The translations under genes were made by a program, and so were the position numbers. A stretch of DNA of 64,000 nucleotides. Source: an uncultured Planctomycetia bacterium. Lineage in GTDB: Bacteria; Planctomycetota; Phycisphaerae; FEN-1346; JAACEH01. Below, piece by piece: positions 33,051 to 42,075 of this stretch. Where the stretch lies: contig CAIYVX010000083.1 of NCBI GenBank assembly GCA_903929765.1, forward strand, positions 1 to 64,000, written 5' to 3'. The notes under the pieces were generated by a model. That model was not told the origin of the DNA. It saw only the letters and a list, made by a program, of their open reading frames with translations, and did not search any database. Position 1 is the stretch's first letter. Every line of letters begins with the position of its first letter.

Positions 33051-34559
33051 TTACCTGTCGGGTCTGTTGACCCGACCTACAGTTTTCAGCAACGCGCCCA
33101 CCAGATACAAACTTCCCGTCGCCACCACGACTCCACCTTCGCCGGCCGTCTCTTTAGCCGCTGCCATTGCCGCCGCAATCTCCGGATTCGTCCCGACCAC
33201 CGTTCCTCCGGCTTCGCGCAGCCCCGCTGCCAATTCCTCCGGCTCAGCCGCGCGGGGATTGTCGGTCTTCGTGAAAATCACCGCCGCCCCGGCCCTGGCC
33301 AACTCGCGGCACATGCCGGCCACGTCCTTATCCGCCGCCGCCGCGAAGAGATAAACCGTCCGCCGGCCGGGATAATAATCGGCCACGGCGGCGCAGAGTT
33401 CGGCGATGCTCCGGGCGTTGTGCGCCCCGTCGAGAATCACCGTCACCGGACCGGGAAAAACTTCCATCCGCCCCGGCCATTCTACCGCCGCCAGCGCCGT
33501 TCGCATTTTTTCGGCATCTAGCCTCTCGCCCAGCACAATCTCCGCCGCCGCCACGGCACAAGCGGCGTTCGCCCCCTGAAACCGTCCGGCCAGTGACAAT
33601 AGCAGATTTTCATAAGCCCCGCGCGCCGTCCGCACCGTCACCCGCCCGGTCGGTTTGCCGGCGAGGAAATCTTTGTGCCATGAGAATTGCACCTGCCGTT
33701 GAGAGGTTACTGGCGGAAACCCCTCACCCGGCCCTGAAGGGCCACCCTCTCCCAAGGGAGAGGGGTGAAGAAGCGAAGATTTTTCATCGGGCGTCTGGGA
33801 TTCATGGCGGCAAACAGCGGCCGCCATGCCACCCGGATCGTGAGTGGGGCGAAGAAGACCGACGCGCACGAGCGGCGCACCAACTTCTCCCGCCACCTCC
33901 GCAATCACCGCCTCGGCCTCCGCTTCCTGCGGGGCCACCACCAGCGGCACGCCTGCCTTGGCGATGCCGGCCTTTTCCCTCGCAATCGACGCCAGGTCCG
34001 GCCCGAGTTGCTGCACATGATCCAGGCTGAGGCCGGTAATAATTGCGACTTCCGGCCGCACCACGTTGGTCGAATCGAGCCGCCCGCCCAGCCCGACCTC
34101 GATCACGGCCACGTCCACCACCGCCTCGGCGAAGGCCAGGAACCCGACGGCCGTCATCACCTCGAAAAACGTCGGTGGATCGTCGTGAAGCGTTTTATCA
34201 ATCGCCTCCGCCACCCGCCCCGCCATTCGCCGCATCACGTCGCGGTCGATCAGTTCCCGGTCGATCTGAATCCGCTCGCGCAGGTCCACCAGGTGCGGCG
34301 AGACGAACAGGCCGGTTCGCAGCCCATGCTGCCGCAGGATCGCCTCGACCATGGCCGCCGTCGAGCCTTTGCCTTTGGTCCCGGCGATGTGGACCGACCG
34401 GAACCGCTCATGCGGATTCCCCACCGCCGCGAGCAGCCCGGCCACGCGCTGGAGGCTGAACGTGTCGGCGTTGTACCGCACGCGGCGCATCCGCTCGTAA
34501 TCGGTGCTTTGCGTCAGATAATTTATGGCCGCATCGTAGTCGGCGAACCGCTCACTCAT
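33051..34559 (-). CDS. folC: folylpolyglutamate synthase / dihydrofolate synthase with an in-frame repeat insertion
   Basis: Adds glutamate to folates (and makes dihydrofolate from dihydropteroate). At 502 residues it is longer than the usual 420-450. The P-loop GTKGKGSTAAMVEAIL (about 57-72), VIEVGLGGRLDSTNVV and VILDGAHNARSIAEL are intact. Residues about 245-290 contain SSLLHPSPLGEGGPSGPGEG and neighbours that are translated from a family A palindrome and a family D palindrome (33719-33834); they are not family sequence. The reading frame stays open through both, so the enzyme may still be made with an extra loop. Confidence 0.92.
   Translation of the reverse strand: MSERFADYDAAINYLTQSTDYERMRRVRYNADTFSLQRVAGLLAAVGNPHERFRSVHIAGTKGKGSTAAMVEAILRQHGLRTGLFVSPHLVDLRERIQIDRELIDRDVMRRMAGRVAEAIDKTLHDDPPTFFEVMTAVGFLAFAEAVVDVAVIEVGLGGRLDSTNVVRPEVAIITGLSLDHVQQLGPDLASIAREKAGIAKAGVPLVVAPQEAEAEAVIAEVAGEVGAPLVRVGLLRPTHDPGGMAAAVCRHESQTPDEKSSLLHPSPLGEGGPSGPGEGFPPVTSQRQVQFSWHKDFLAGKPTGRVTVRTARGAYENLLLSLAGRFQGANAACAVAAAEIVLGERLDAEKMRTALAAVEWPGRMEVFPGPVTVILDGAHNARSIAELCAAVADYYPGRRTVYLFAAAADKDVAGMCRELARAGAAVIFTKTDNPRAAEPEELAAGLREAGGTVVGTNPEIAAAMAAAKETAGEGGVVVATGSLYLVGALLKTVGRVNRPDR
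33719..33834. repeat. family A plus family D palindromes inside folC
   Basis: CCCTCACCCGGCCCTGAAGG through GGGAGAGGGGTGAAG (33719-33773) and CATGGCGGCAAACAGCGGCC (from 33803, ending GCCACCC at 33834). The same two modules occur together, in reverse order, before tpiA (43157-43262). Here they lie wholly within coding sequence. Confidence 0.9.
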
Positions 34560-34686
34560 TAAATTCCCCAGTTTTGGCGAACTGTCGCCTTTTGTAAGCG
34601 TATCTTATGATAGATAGGGCTGGGCGGCCAAAAAGATTTTGACACCGGCCGCATGCGGACTCTAGAATTTCACAGGAGGACTGACC

Positions 34687-35886
34687 ATGACCAACCCATC
34701 GCCCGACCGCGTGCCCACGACCTTCATGTCGCAGCGCGGCATGAATCCCACGACCAAACTCATCTACGTCGGGGCGGCCATCGTGTTTATGGGTGCCATT
34801 TTCTGGCTTTACCATGCCAAAATGATGATAGATGAACAGGAACCCGCTGCCGCAACCGCCCCGGCCCAGATGCCGGCCCTCGGCAGCGCCGCCACCTCGG
34901 CCGCCCCCGCGACTTCCGCTGAACCGGCCACCGCCGTCTCCCCCGAGGCCGCTGACCGGCCCATTCGCGCCGCAACGGAACTGGCTCAGACTTCGGCGGC
35001 CTCAGCCCTCGCCCCCGCCAGGCCCGTGCCGCCGGCCACCGGCGAGTTGCCCTCGTTCAAAAGTCAGGACGTCGACCTCTCCCGCGGCGAGGCGCTGCTG
35101 GAAGACGTTCGCGACAACACTTTCGGCGTTGACGAGGCGGCTTTCTACTGGCTGGCCGAGGCGGTCAACAAGCTGCCCGCCGCCCGGTTCGCCCCCGAAC
35201 CGCCCGAAAAGCACGTAACCATCGCCAAGCTCGCCAAGTTTCCCCGCACCTACCGCGGCCAGCCGGTCACGCTCAGCCTCATGGTCGGCAGGGTCGAGAA
35301 GTTCGGCCTGCCCCTGACCCATGCCGTCGGGATTAAAGAGTTGTGGGTCATCGAGGCCTATCAGACGCCTTTCGTCGGCGAAGCCCCGGTCTGCGAACTC
35401 GTCCTGACCGAGGATCCCGGCCAGGTCGCCCCGCAAACACCGGTGCTGTTTCGCGGCTATTTTTACAAGGTGCGGGCCTTCGACAAACTGCACGAGGACG
35501 GCGACATCTGGCACCACCAATCCCCGCTCCTGATCGGCAAAACCATCGAGGTCATTCCGCCGGCCACGGAAATAAACGGCTCGTTCCAGGATATCATGAG
35601 CGGCGGCAGCAGCCTGATCGTCATCAGCGCCATCGCCCTGATCTTTATCCTCTTCATGATCGCGCGCCGCGTGATGGCCGTCCGGGCCAACATGCCGACG
35701 CTGGAGTCCAAACGCGAACTCACGCCCGAGGAAATCGCCGAGCGGGTGGAATTTCTGAAGCGCGAGGAAACAGCGCCGCCCTCGGCCTTTACCGACGAGG
35801 AGGATCCCGACCCGATTGAACTGGCCCGCCGCCGCGACGAGGCCCTGGCCAAGTTCGAGGAACAGGCCCGCAAACCGAAGAAATAG
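34687..35886 (+). CDS. two-segment membrane protein of unknown function
   Basis: The start ATG at 34687 follows ACAGGAGG at 34672-34679. The 399-residue protein has one membrane segment near the N-terminus (LIYVGAAIVFMGAIFWLYHA, about 25-44), an Ala/Pro-rich linker, a soluble domain (about 110-295) with PRTYRGQPVTLSLMVGRVEK and WVIEAYQTPFVGEAPVCELV that looks like an OB-type beta barrel, and a second segment (SSLIVISAIALIFILFMIAR, about 312). The tail is charged. It has the look of planctomycete-specific envelope proteins. No function assigned. Confidence 0.7.
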   Translation: MTNPSPDRVPTTFMSQRGMNPTTKLIYVGAAIVFMGAIFWLYHAKMMIDEQEPAAATAPAQMPALGSAATSAAPATSAEPATAVSPEAADRPIRAATELAQTSAASALAPARPVPPATGELPSFKSQDVDLSRGEALLEDVRDNTFGVDEAAFYWLAEAVNKLPAARFAPEPPEKHVTIAKLAKFPRTYRGQPVTLSLMVGRVEKFGLPLTHAVGIKELWVIEAYQTPFVGEAPVCELVLTEDPGQVAPQTPVLFRGYFYKVRAFDKLHEDGDIWHHQSPLLIGKTIEVIPPATEINGSFQDIMSGGSSLIVISAIALIFILFMIARRVMAVRANMPTLESKRELTPEEIAERVEFLKREETAPPSAFTDEEDPDPIELARRRDEALAKFEEQARKPKK

Positions 35887-35911
35887 GGTGGCCATGTTTC
35901 CGCAAATGTGC

Positions 35912-35940
35912 CACGGTCGGCTTGTCCGACCGTGTTTTTT
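35912..35940 (+). terminator. rho-independent terminator
   Basis: A 9-bp stem (CACGGTCGG and CCGACCGTG) with a 5-base loop is followed by six T residues. It lies 26 bases after the stop of the membrane protein gene and ends that unit before aroB. Confidence 0.9.
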
Positions 35941-35998
35941 ATGATACAAGATGGCAACTTAATTCCACCCTCTTCTGTGCCATCGCGAGAGAATTGCC

Positions 35999-37081
35999 AT
36001 GCACACCGTTGACGTTGCTCTGGGCCAACGCTCCTACCAGATCCTGGTCGGCTCCGGACTATTGGCCGAGGCCGGCCGCCACATCGCCGCCGTTCTCCCG
36101 CCGGGCCGCGCGCTCATTATTACCGACGACAGCGTCGCCGGAATTTATCTCGACCCCGTGGCCCGCTCGCTCTCCGCCGCCGGCTTCGCCGTTTCCTCCG
36201 CCACCGTCCCGGCCGGCGAACAGTCCAAATCTTTCGACCAACTGGCCCGCCTTTGCGACGAATGCTTTCGCGCGGGCCTGGAGCGCCGCTCCCTCATCGT
36301 CGCCCTGGGCGGCGGCGTCATCGGCGACCTGGCCGGCTTCGTTGCCGCCACGTACCTGCGCGGAATTCCCTTCGTCCAGGCCCCCACCACGCTCCTCGCC
36401 CAGGTCGATTCCAGCATCGGCGGCAAGACCGGCATCAACCTGCCCGGCGGCAAGAACCTCGTCGGAGCCTTTCACCAGCCCGCCCTCGTCCTGGCCGACG
36501 TCGCCGCCCTGGCCACACTCGACGACCGCCAATTTTCCAGCGGCCTGGCCGAGGTGGTCAAACATGCCATGATCCGCGATGCGGCCCTTTTCGACTTGCT
36601 CGAAGCCGATGCCGCCAAACTCCTCTCCCGCGACCCGGCGACGCTCGAAAAAATCGTCGCCCGCAACTGTGGCGTCAAGGCCGCCGTCGTCAGCGCCGAC
36701 GAACGCGAAGAAGGCCTGCGGGCCAGCTTGAACTACGGCCACACCGTCGGCCACGCCGTCGAGAGCGTCGCCTCCTACGGCGTTTACACCCACGGCGAAG
36801 CCGTCGCCCTCGGCCTGGCCGCCGCCGCCGCAATCGCCCGGTCGCGAGGATTTATTGATGACGCGGTCGTGGTGCGGCAAAACAAACTTCTCGAACGTTT
36901 TGGCCTGCCGACCAAACTTCGCCGCCCGCTCGACACCGACGCGCTCCTGGAGGCCATGCGGCACGACAAAAAAGTCCTGTCCGGCCGCCTCCGTTTCGTC
37001 CTCCCCGTCGCCATCGGCGAAACCCGCCTGGTCGACGACGTGACCGACGCCGAACTCCGCGCCGCATTGAGTTGTCTGTAA
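35999..37081 (+). CDS. aroB: 3-dehydroquinate synthase
   Basis: Second enzyme of the shikimate pathway, turning DAHP into 3-dehydroquinate with NAD and a metal. The 360-residue protein has ALGGGVIGDLAGFVAATYLR (about 101-120), SSIGGKTGINLPGGKNLVGA, AEVVKHAMI with a metal-binding Glu, and NYGHTVGHAVE with metal-binding His (about 244-254). Normal length. dprA follows after 13 bases. Confidence 0.97.
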   Translation: MHTVDVALGQRSYQILVGSGLLAEAGRHIAAVLPPGRALIITDDSVAGIYLDPVARSLSAAGFAVSSATVPAGEQSKSFDQLARLCDECFRAGLERRSLIVALGGGVIGDLAGFVAATYLRGIPFVQAPTTLLAQVDSSIGGKTGINLPGGKNLVGAFHQPALVLADVAALATLDDRQFSSGLAEVVKHAMIRDAALFDLLEADAAKLLSRDPATLEKIVARNCGVKAAVVSADEREEGLRASLNYGHTVGHAVESVASYGVYTHGEAVALGLAAAAAIARSRGFIDDAVVVRQNKLLERFGLPTKLRRPLDTDALLEAMRHDKKVLSGRLRFVLPVAIGETRLVDDVTDAELRAALSCL

Positions 37082-37094
37082 CACGGGGAATAAA

Positions 37095-38210
37095 ATGCCC
37101 GACGATCTCCGCGACTTTCTCCGCCTCGCCCTGACGCCCGGCATCGGCGGCGTCTTTTTCCGTGCCCTCGTGGACCATTTCGGCTCCGCCTCCGCCGCCC
37201 TGGCCGCAAACCCCTCCCAGATCGGCGAAGTTCCCGGCTTCGGCCCCAAACGTGCCGCCGATTTCGTCGCCGCCCGCGCCGCCGTTGAAGTTGAATCCGA
37301 AATCAAACGCGCCGCCGAACACAACGTCCGCATCGTCCCCTTCGGTTCGCCCGACTATCCGATAGCCCTCACTTACCTCGCCGGCCCGCCGCCGGTCCTC
37401 TATGTGCGCGGCTCCCTCCTGCCGACCGACGCCCGGGCCTTCGCCATCGTCGGCTCGCGCCGCTGCAGCCTCTACGGCCAGGAACAGGCCGAACGCTTTG
37501 GCGGCGCCCTGGCCCGCGCCGGCTTCACCGTCGTCAGCGGCCTGGCTCGCGGCATCGACCTCCAAGCCCATCTCGGCGCCCTCCGCGCCGGCGGCCGCAC
37601 CATCGCCGTTCTGGGCAATGGCCTTTCCTCCATCTACCCGCCCGAACATGCCGCTCACGCCGAGGCCATCGCCGCCGCCGGGGCCGTCGTCAGCGAATTC
37701 CCCATGGACGTCGGCCCGTCACAGGAAAACTTCCCGCGCCGCAACCGCGTCATCGCCGGCCTCAGCCTCGGCGTCCTCGTGGTCGAAGCCAGCCTCCGCA
37801 GCGGCGCCCTCATTACCGCCGGCTTCGCCGCCGAGCAGGGCAAAGACACCTTCGCCATTCCCGGCCGCATCGACAGCCCCTTCGCCCAAGGCTCCCACCG
37901 CCTGATTCAGGACGGGGCCAAGCTGGTCCAATGCCTCGAAGACATTCTGGAAGAATACGCCGACTTGGGGCTGACCACGCCCGCCGGCGAAGGCCGCGAC
38001 GTGCCCTCGCCGCTGGCCCAGCCGCTCGACGCCCAGGAACAAGCCATCCTCGCCGCCCTCGACGGCGACCCCCTCACGGGCGACGAAATCTCCCGCCGCG
38101 CCGCCCTCCCCATTTCCGCCGTCGCCGCCAACCTCACCATTCTCGAACTCAAGCGGCTCGTCCAATCCGTCCCCGGCCAGCGCTACGCCCGCCGCACCAG
38201 AGCGAACTGA
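37095..38210 (+). CDS. dprA: DNA processing protein DprA
   Basis: A 371-residue protein that binds incoming single-stranded DNA and loads RecA in transformation. N-terminal helix-hairpin-helix-like region (GIGGVFFRALVDHF), Rossmann-like core with VGSRRCSLYGQEQAERFG, VSGLARGIDLQAHLGAL and FPRRNRVIAGLS, and a C-terminal winged-helix (LDAQEQAILAALDGDPLTGD onward). All parts are complete. It follows aroB closely, and the stranded MFS fragment begins 17 bases after its stop. Confidence 0.95.
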   Translation: MPDDLRDFLRLALTPGIGGVFFRALVDHFGSASAALAANPSQIGEVPGFGPKRAADFVAARAAVEVESEIKRAAEHNVRIVPFGSPDYPIALTYLAGPPPVLYVRGSLLPTDARAFAIVGSRRCSLYGQEQAERFGGALARAGFTVVSGLARGIDLQAHLGALRAGGRTIAVLGNGLSSIYPPEHAAHAEAIAAAGAVVSEFPMDVGPSQENFPRRNRVIAGLSLGVLVVEASLRSGALITAGFAAEQGKDTFAIPGRIDSPFAQGSHRLIQDGAKLVQCLEDILEEYADLGLTTPAGEGRDVPSPLAQPLDAQEQAILAALDGDPLTGDEISRRAALPISAVAANLTILELKRLVQSVPGQRYARRTRAN

Positions 38211-38226
38211 AACAATTCTGGCTTTG

Positions 38227-38457
38227 AATCCCGGAATCCTGGTGCCACCTTCGATCGGGATTTACTGGTCGGCGCGGTGCGTGGCCGTGATGCTCGCGCC
38301 GCTCGTGGGCGGGGCGATCTGGATTTTTACCAACCTCGCCTACGGCCACGAAATCGCCGATCCGCTCGGCCCCGGCCCGGTGGCGATGCTCCTGGCGTCG
38401 AGCCTGTGCGGGATTGTGGGCGTGTGCTATTATTATGCCCGGTTCGGGATAGATTAG
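38227..38457 (+). pseudogene. stranded second copy of the MFS transporter 3' end
   Basis: The frame from 38227 reads SIGIYWSARCVAVMLAPLVG, then GAIWIFTNLAYGHEIADPLG and SSLCGIVGVCYYYARFGID. This matches the last about 70 residues of the transporter at 31497-32840 (SIGINWSARCVAVMLAPLVG ... CYYYARFGK) with few changes. No earlier part of the transporter is present. It lies on the opposite strand to the intact gene, directly after dprA and before an AT-richer region. Confidence 0.92.
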
Positions 38458-38550
38458 TTCTGACCCCGACCCCAAAAAGGGCTTGCCAGCCACAGGAGGC
38501 GGTGACATAATCATGCGCAACAAGTAGGCCAAATAATCCGGTGCGGAAAT

Positions 38551-39819
38551 GTGCCGACGGGTTTGCGGAGTACGGCGAAGAAGATTTTGCCCTGGAAATC
38601 CTGGTTTATGTTAATTCTTGGCGCTATCGTCTCGATCGTAGTTGGAATGGTCTTGCTGCTCTTTTTGAGTAGATTGATTGGTCGCGTACAGTTCTCGCTG
38701 AACACTGCCTTTTGGTGCTCTTTCATTGGCCATATCTTTGGAATCATTTGCGGCGCAATTACGGGCTTTTTGTTTGCCTATCATCTGGCCATTGGGATCA
38801 TCATTACCGTGGCCATTGGATGGGCCTTCATGACAGTTTTATTCCAGATTGCAGTTCGCTCTAAAGGGGAGACGCTTCAGCGGTGGAGAGCTGCGGTGCT
38901 TTCTGCCGTCGTTATTTTAGGCGATTTTGTTGTAGCTTCGCCACTCTCTGGCTTGCTCTGTTCAATCAACCAAGCCCCGCAAACCAACGTGGCCTTGACG
39001 GAATTTCAACAATATAAAACCAAGGCTGAACAGGGTGTCATTGATGCTCAATACATGCTTGGCGTCTGCTACTACAAAGGCAAAGGCGTGGAAAAGGACC
39101 ACGAGGAAGGCGTAAGGTGGTTTTGCAAAGCCGCCGAGCAGGGCGATGCCGATGCGCAATACATGCTCGGTCGCTGTTACAATGAAGGTGCAGGCGTGGA
39201 GAAAAACCCCACGACGGGGGTGAATTGGTGGCGTAAAGCTGCCGAGCAAGGCCAAGCCGACGCCCAATTCAATCTTGCATACTGCTACCGCAACGGAACA
39301 GGTACAGATAAAAACTACACGGAGGCGCTGAATTGGTTTCGCAAGGCCGCCGAGCACGGCGCAGTCGATGCTCAATACATGGTCGGTGTCTGCTACGCCT
39401 ACGGTGAAGGCGTAGAGCAGAGTTACCCGGAAAGCTTGAAGTGGCTACGGAAGGCTGCTGACCAAGGCTATGCCAACGCACAAGCCGTGCTTGGGAGCAG
39501 TTATTATAACGGCAAAGGCGTAGAACAGAACTACGCCGAAGCCGTGAGATGGTATCGCAAGGCTGCCGAGCAGGGCTACGCCAGTGCCCAGGATGACCTC
39601 GGAATCTGCTATGCCAACGGCGATGGCATTGAGAAAGACTATGTGGAAGCGTATGCATGGTATGATCTAGCCTCCAAAACTAATAAAGAATCGGCGGTGG
39701 CTCGGGATCAGATAGAAAAGAAGATGTCACCACAGCAAGTCCTCGAAGCCCAAAAACGCAGTAAGGAATTTGGAAACAAGATCGAGAACAGGTCGTTAGC
39801 CAAGGATGCTATGCCGTGA
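38551..39819 (+). CDS. Sel1-repeat membrane protein
   Basis: A 422-residue protein. The called start GTG 38551 has no clear binding site; the ATG at 38608 is an alternative. Several membrane segments occupy residues about 15-145 (LGAIVSIVVGMVLLLFLSRL; FGIICGAITGFLFAYHLAIG). From about 150 there are six 36-residue Sel1 repeats of the form AEQGxADAQYMLGxCYxxGxGVEK. A short charged tail follows. The gene is AT-richer than its surroundings. Sel1 proteins usually bind other proteins. Confidence 0.85.
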   Translation: MPTGLRSTAKKILPWKSWFMLILGAIVSIVVGMVLLLFLSRLIGRVQFSLNTAFWCSFIGHIFGIICGAITGFLFAYHLAIGIIITVAIGWAFMTVLFQIAVRSKGETLQRWRAAVLSAVVILGDFVVASPLSGLLCSINQAPQTNVALTEFQQYKTKAEQGVIDAQYMLGVCYYKGKGVEKDHEEGVRWFCKAAEQGDADAQYMLGRCYNEGAGVEKNPTTGVNWWRKAAEQGQADAQFNLAYCYRNGTGTDKNYTEALNWFRKAAEHGAVDAQYMVGVCYAYGEGVEQSYPESLKWLRKAADQGYANAQAVLGSSYYNGKGVEQNYAEAVRWYRKAAEQGYASAQDDLGICYANGDGIEKDYVEAYAWYDLASKTNKESAVARDQIEKKMSPQQVLEAQKRSKEFGNKIENRSLAKDAMP

Positions 39820-39870
39820 CGAAATCGGTCCGGCTGGCGGTCGGAATTCCCTGTACAGAAAGGTTATCCA

Positions 39871-40515
39871 GTGTCGGTAAAGAAAACCAAAGATGACCTT
39901 GAATCACTACTTAGCGTAATCCAAGAAGATTGCCGACGTTGGAATGGGGTGCCGGGCGTCCAGTGGGAATCGCTGACGGATGCAAACCTTGCCTTTCTTC
40001 TGCGTAAGATTGAACAGGCTTTCCGGTTCTGGAATGGGTATGACCCGAACCGCACATACATTAACAAACTTTTGAGTATCGCGTCCGCTCTTTCGTGCGT
40101 GCTACAATCGAAGTCGCGGTCTGATGAGCGATCTTTCTATATGCAGGCCGCCTTCGAGGCGATATTTCTCCTTGAACAAAAGGTCGGACGTATGGTCAAG
40201 CCGGAACAGGCTGAACTTAACAGGCTCTTGGATCTTGCGAACACGATGGACGGTGTATCCCGAACGGTCCCAGCCGGAACTGCAGCGTGGGAGGCACCGA
40301 CTACTATCATCCATTCCGGCGGGGGACCTGTCATTGTCGATCATGGCGGCGGCACTAATACTGTTACCGCCAAAACGGGCGATTGGACGATTCTGAGTCT
40401 CAAGATCAGATTATGGCTCAAGGGACCATTGTTTGCCGTGCCCAAGTGGCTTTGGATTTTGGGGGCGATTCTTGTGGTCGGGTTTTTGGCGGCATTGGTT
40501 AAGCACTTCAGGTGA
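39871..40515 (+). CDS. hypothetical tail-anchored protein
   Basis: A 214-residue protein starting at GTG 39871, preceded by GAAAGG. The N-terminal about 130 residues are helical and charged (TKDDLESLLSVIQEDCRRWN; FYMQAAFEAIFLLEQKVGRM). A Gly-rich stretch follows (IIHSGGGPVIVDHGGGTNTV), then one membrane segment at the C-terminus (PKWLWILGAILVVGFLAALV). No family recognised. It lies 51 bases after the Sel1 gene and shares its AT-rich composition. Confidence 0.65.
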   Translation: MSVKKTKDDLESLLSVIQEDCRRWNGVPGVQWESLTDANLAFLLRKIEQAFRFWNGYDPNRTYINKLLSIASALSCVLQSKSRSDERSFYMQAAFEAIFLLEQKVGRMVKPEQAELNRLLDLANTMDGVSRTVPAGTAAWEAPTTIIHSGGGPVIVDHGGGTNTVTAKTGDWTILSLKIRLWLKGPLFAVPKWLWILGAILVVGFLAALVKHFR

Positions 40516-40538
40516 AACGCCGCTACAAAGACAAAATC

Positions 40539-40668
40539 GTCCCCCAGCAGTGCTGGGGGCTTCCTAAGAAGAAGAAAAAACAACACCCTCACCCTACCCT
40601 CTCCCGTCAAGGGAGAGGGGTGAAGAAGCAACAACAACAGCCGGACAGGGTAGAACCCTGTCCCTACA
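40539..40668. repeat. family B, A and F-like palindromes before pheA
   Basis: CCCCCAGCAGTGCTGGGGG (40541-40559), an AAG/AAC tract, a family A copy (40584-40628), a CAA/CAG tract and GGACAGGGTAGAACCCTGTC (about 40645-40664). This is the most complete composite in the window. The remaining bases to 40791 hold nothing else recognised except the leader of pheA. Confidence 0.9.
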
Positions 40669-40791
40669 ACAGCAACAACGGCAGTAGCCGCCGTTCCTGC
40701 CTTTTTCTTTGACTTTTCGAGCCTTTTTACTATCCTGTAGGGTCTTAGATTTCGGTCTTCCCGCGCCTATTGGGCGGCGGAGGGGGCAATA

Positions 40792-41907
40792 TTGGCTGAG
40801 GAACTCAATAATCAGGCGAATGCCGAGGCCGAAACGGAGAAGCTGCGCCGGCGGATTGACGCGCTGGACCTCCGGCTCGTGGAGTTGATGAACGAGCGGG
40901 CCCAGGTGGCCGTGGAAGTCGGGCGGATCAAGCGGTCGCAGGGCATCACGCAGGTCTACAGCCCGGACCGCGAACACCAGGTGTTGCGGCACGTGGCGGA
41001 GGCTAATCACGGGCCGCTGGGCGAGCGGACGCTGACGGCCGTTTGGAAAGAGTTGATGAGCGGCAGCCTGGCGCTGGAGCGGCCGCTGAAGATCATATAC
41101 CTGGGCCCGGACGGCAGTTTCAGCCACGTGGCGGCGCTGCAGCATTTCGGGGCGTCGGTGGAGTACGTGCCGGTGTCCGACATCGCCAGCGTGTTCGACT
41201 GGGTCGAGCGGGAGCACGGGGATTACGGCCTGGTGCCGATTGAAAATTCGACCGCCGGGAGCATCACCGACACGATGCAGAAGTTTTTGCAGACGACGGT
41301 GACGGTTTGTGCGGAACTGGCGATTCCGATTCACCAGAACCTGCTCTCGAGCGGCCCGGTGGCCGAGGTGAAGCGGGTTTACTCGAAGCCGCAGGTTTTC
41401 GACCAGTGCCGCGTGTGGCTGGCGCGGAACATGCCGCAGGCGGAACTGATCGAGGTGGGCAGCACGGCGCTGGCGGCGGAGCGGGCGGCGAAGGAGCCGG
41501 GCACGGCGGCGATTGCGTCGAAGATGGCGTCGGAACTTTATGCGCTGCCGATTGTCTGTCCGGCGATTGAGGACAATCCGGCCAACGTGACGCGGTTTCT
41601 GGTGCTGGGCCGGCGCGGCCCGAAGGCCACGGGGCACGACAAGACGAGCCTCCTCTTCAGCGTGCAGGACCGCAAGGGAGCGCTGGTTGAGGTGCTGGGC
41701 GTCTTCGAGGCCAAGGGGCTGAACATGACGCGGATCGAGAGCCACCCGTCGCCGACGGGGAAGTGGGAATACTACTTCTTCGTGGACATCGAGGGGCACC
41801 GCGACGATGCGGCGGTGCGCGAGGCGCTCGGGGAGGCCAAGAACCATTGCCGGCGGCTGGAAGTGCTGGGATCGTATCCGCGGGCGGTGATGAGCGAGGA
41901 AGGGTAG
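40792..41907 (+). CDS. pheA: chorismate mutase / prephenate dehydratase (P-protein)
   Basis: Two-step enzyme from chorismate to phenylpyruvate. It starts at a TTG (40792) with GGAGGGGG seven bases before it. Residues about 8-90 are the mutase (RRRIDALDLRLVELMNERAQ; IKRSQGITQVYSPDRE). The dehydratase is about 97-275 (YLGPDGSFSHVAAL; IENSTAGSITDTM; NVTRFLVLG with the catalytic Thr). The ACT domain is about 285-360 (VQDRKGALVEVLGVF; ESHPSPTGKWEYYFFVD) and should sense phenylalanine. Length 371 is usual. DAHP synthase follows 200 bases later. Confidence 0.96.
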   Translation: MAEELNNQANAEAETEKLRRRIDALDLRLVELMNERAQVAVEVGRIKRSQGITQVYSPDREHQVLRHVAEANHGPLGERTLTAVWKELMSGSLALERPLKIIYLGPDGSFSHVAALQHFGASVEYVPVSDIASVFDWVEREHGDYGLVPIENSTAGSITDTMQKFLQTTVTVCAELAIPIHQNLLSSGPVAEVKRVYSKPQVFDQCRVWLARNMPQAELIEVGSTALAAERAAKEPGTAAIASKMASELYALPIVCPAIEDNPANVTRFLVLGRRGPKATGHDKTSLLFSVQDRKGALVEVLGVFEAKGLNMTRIESHPSPTGKWEYYFFVDIEGHRDDAAVREALGEAKNHCRRLEVLGSYPRAVMSEEG

Positions 41908-42075
41908 AAACAATAACGGCTAGCGGAAGAAGAGCGTTTTATTATGGCGGCTGCAAACGGCGCAACCGCCCTACATAACGGCGGCGGTGACGAGCGAAGA
42001 GAACGGATAGGGTTTAACAGATGAATGGTGTTTCAAATAAAATGCGAGGGGCGATGCAAAACTCCTCCGCCGGCA

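Noticed and set aside
33051-34559. folC as a frameshifted pseudogene
   Set aside because: Despite the repeat insertion the frame is open from start to stop, and all catalytic motifs on both sides are intact.
38458-40515. Sel1/tail-anchored pair as a toxin-immunity system
   Set aside because: There is no toxin domain, secretion marker or known immunity fold; only proximity and AT-richness suggest it.
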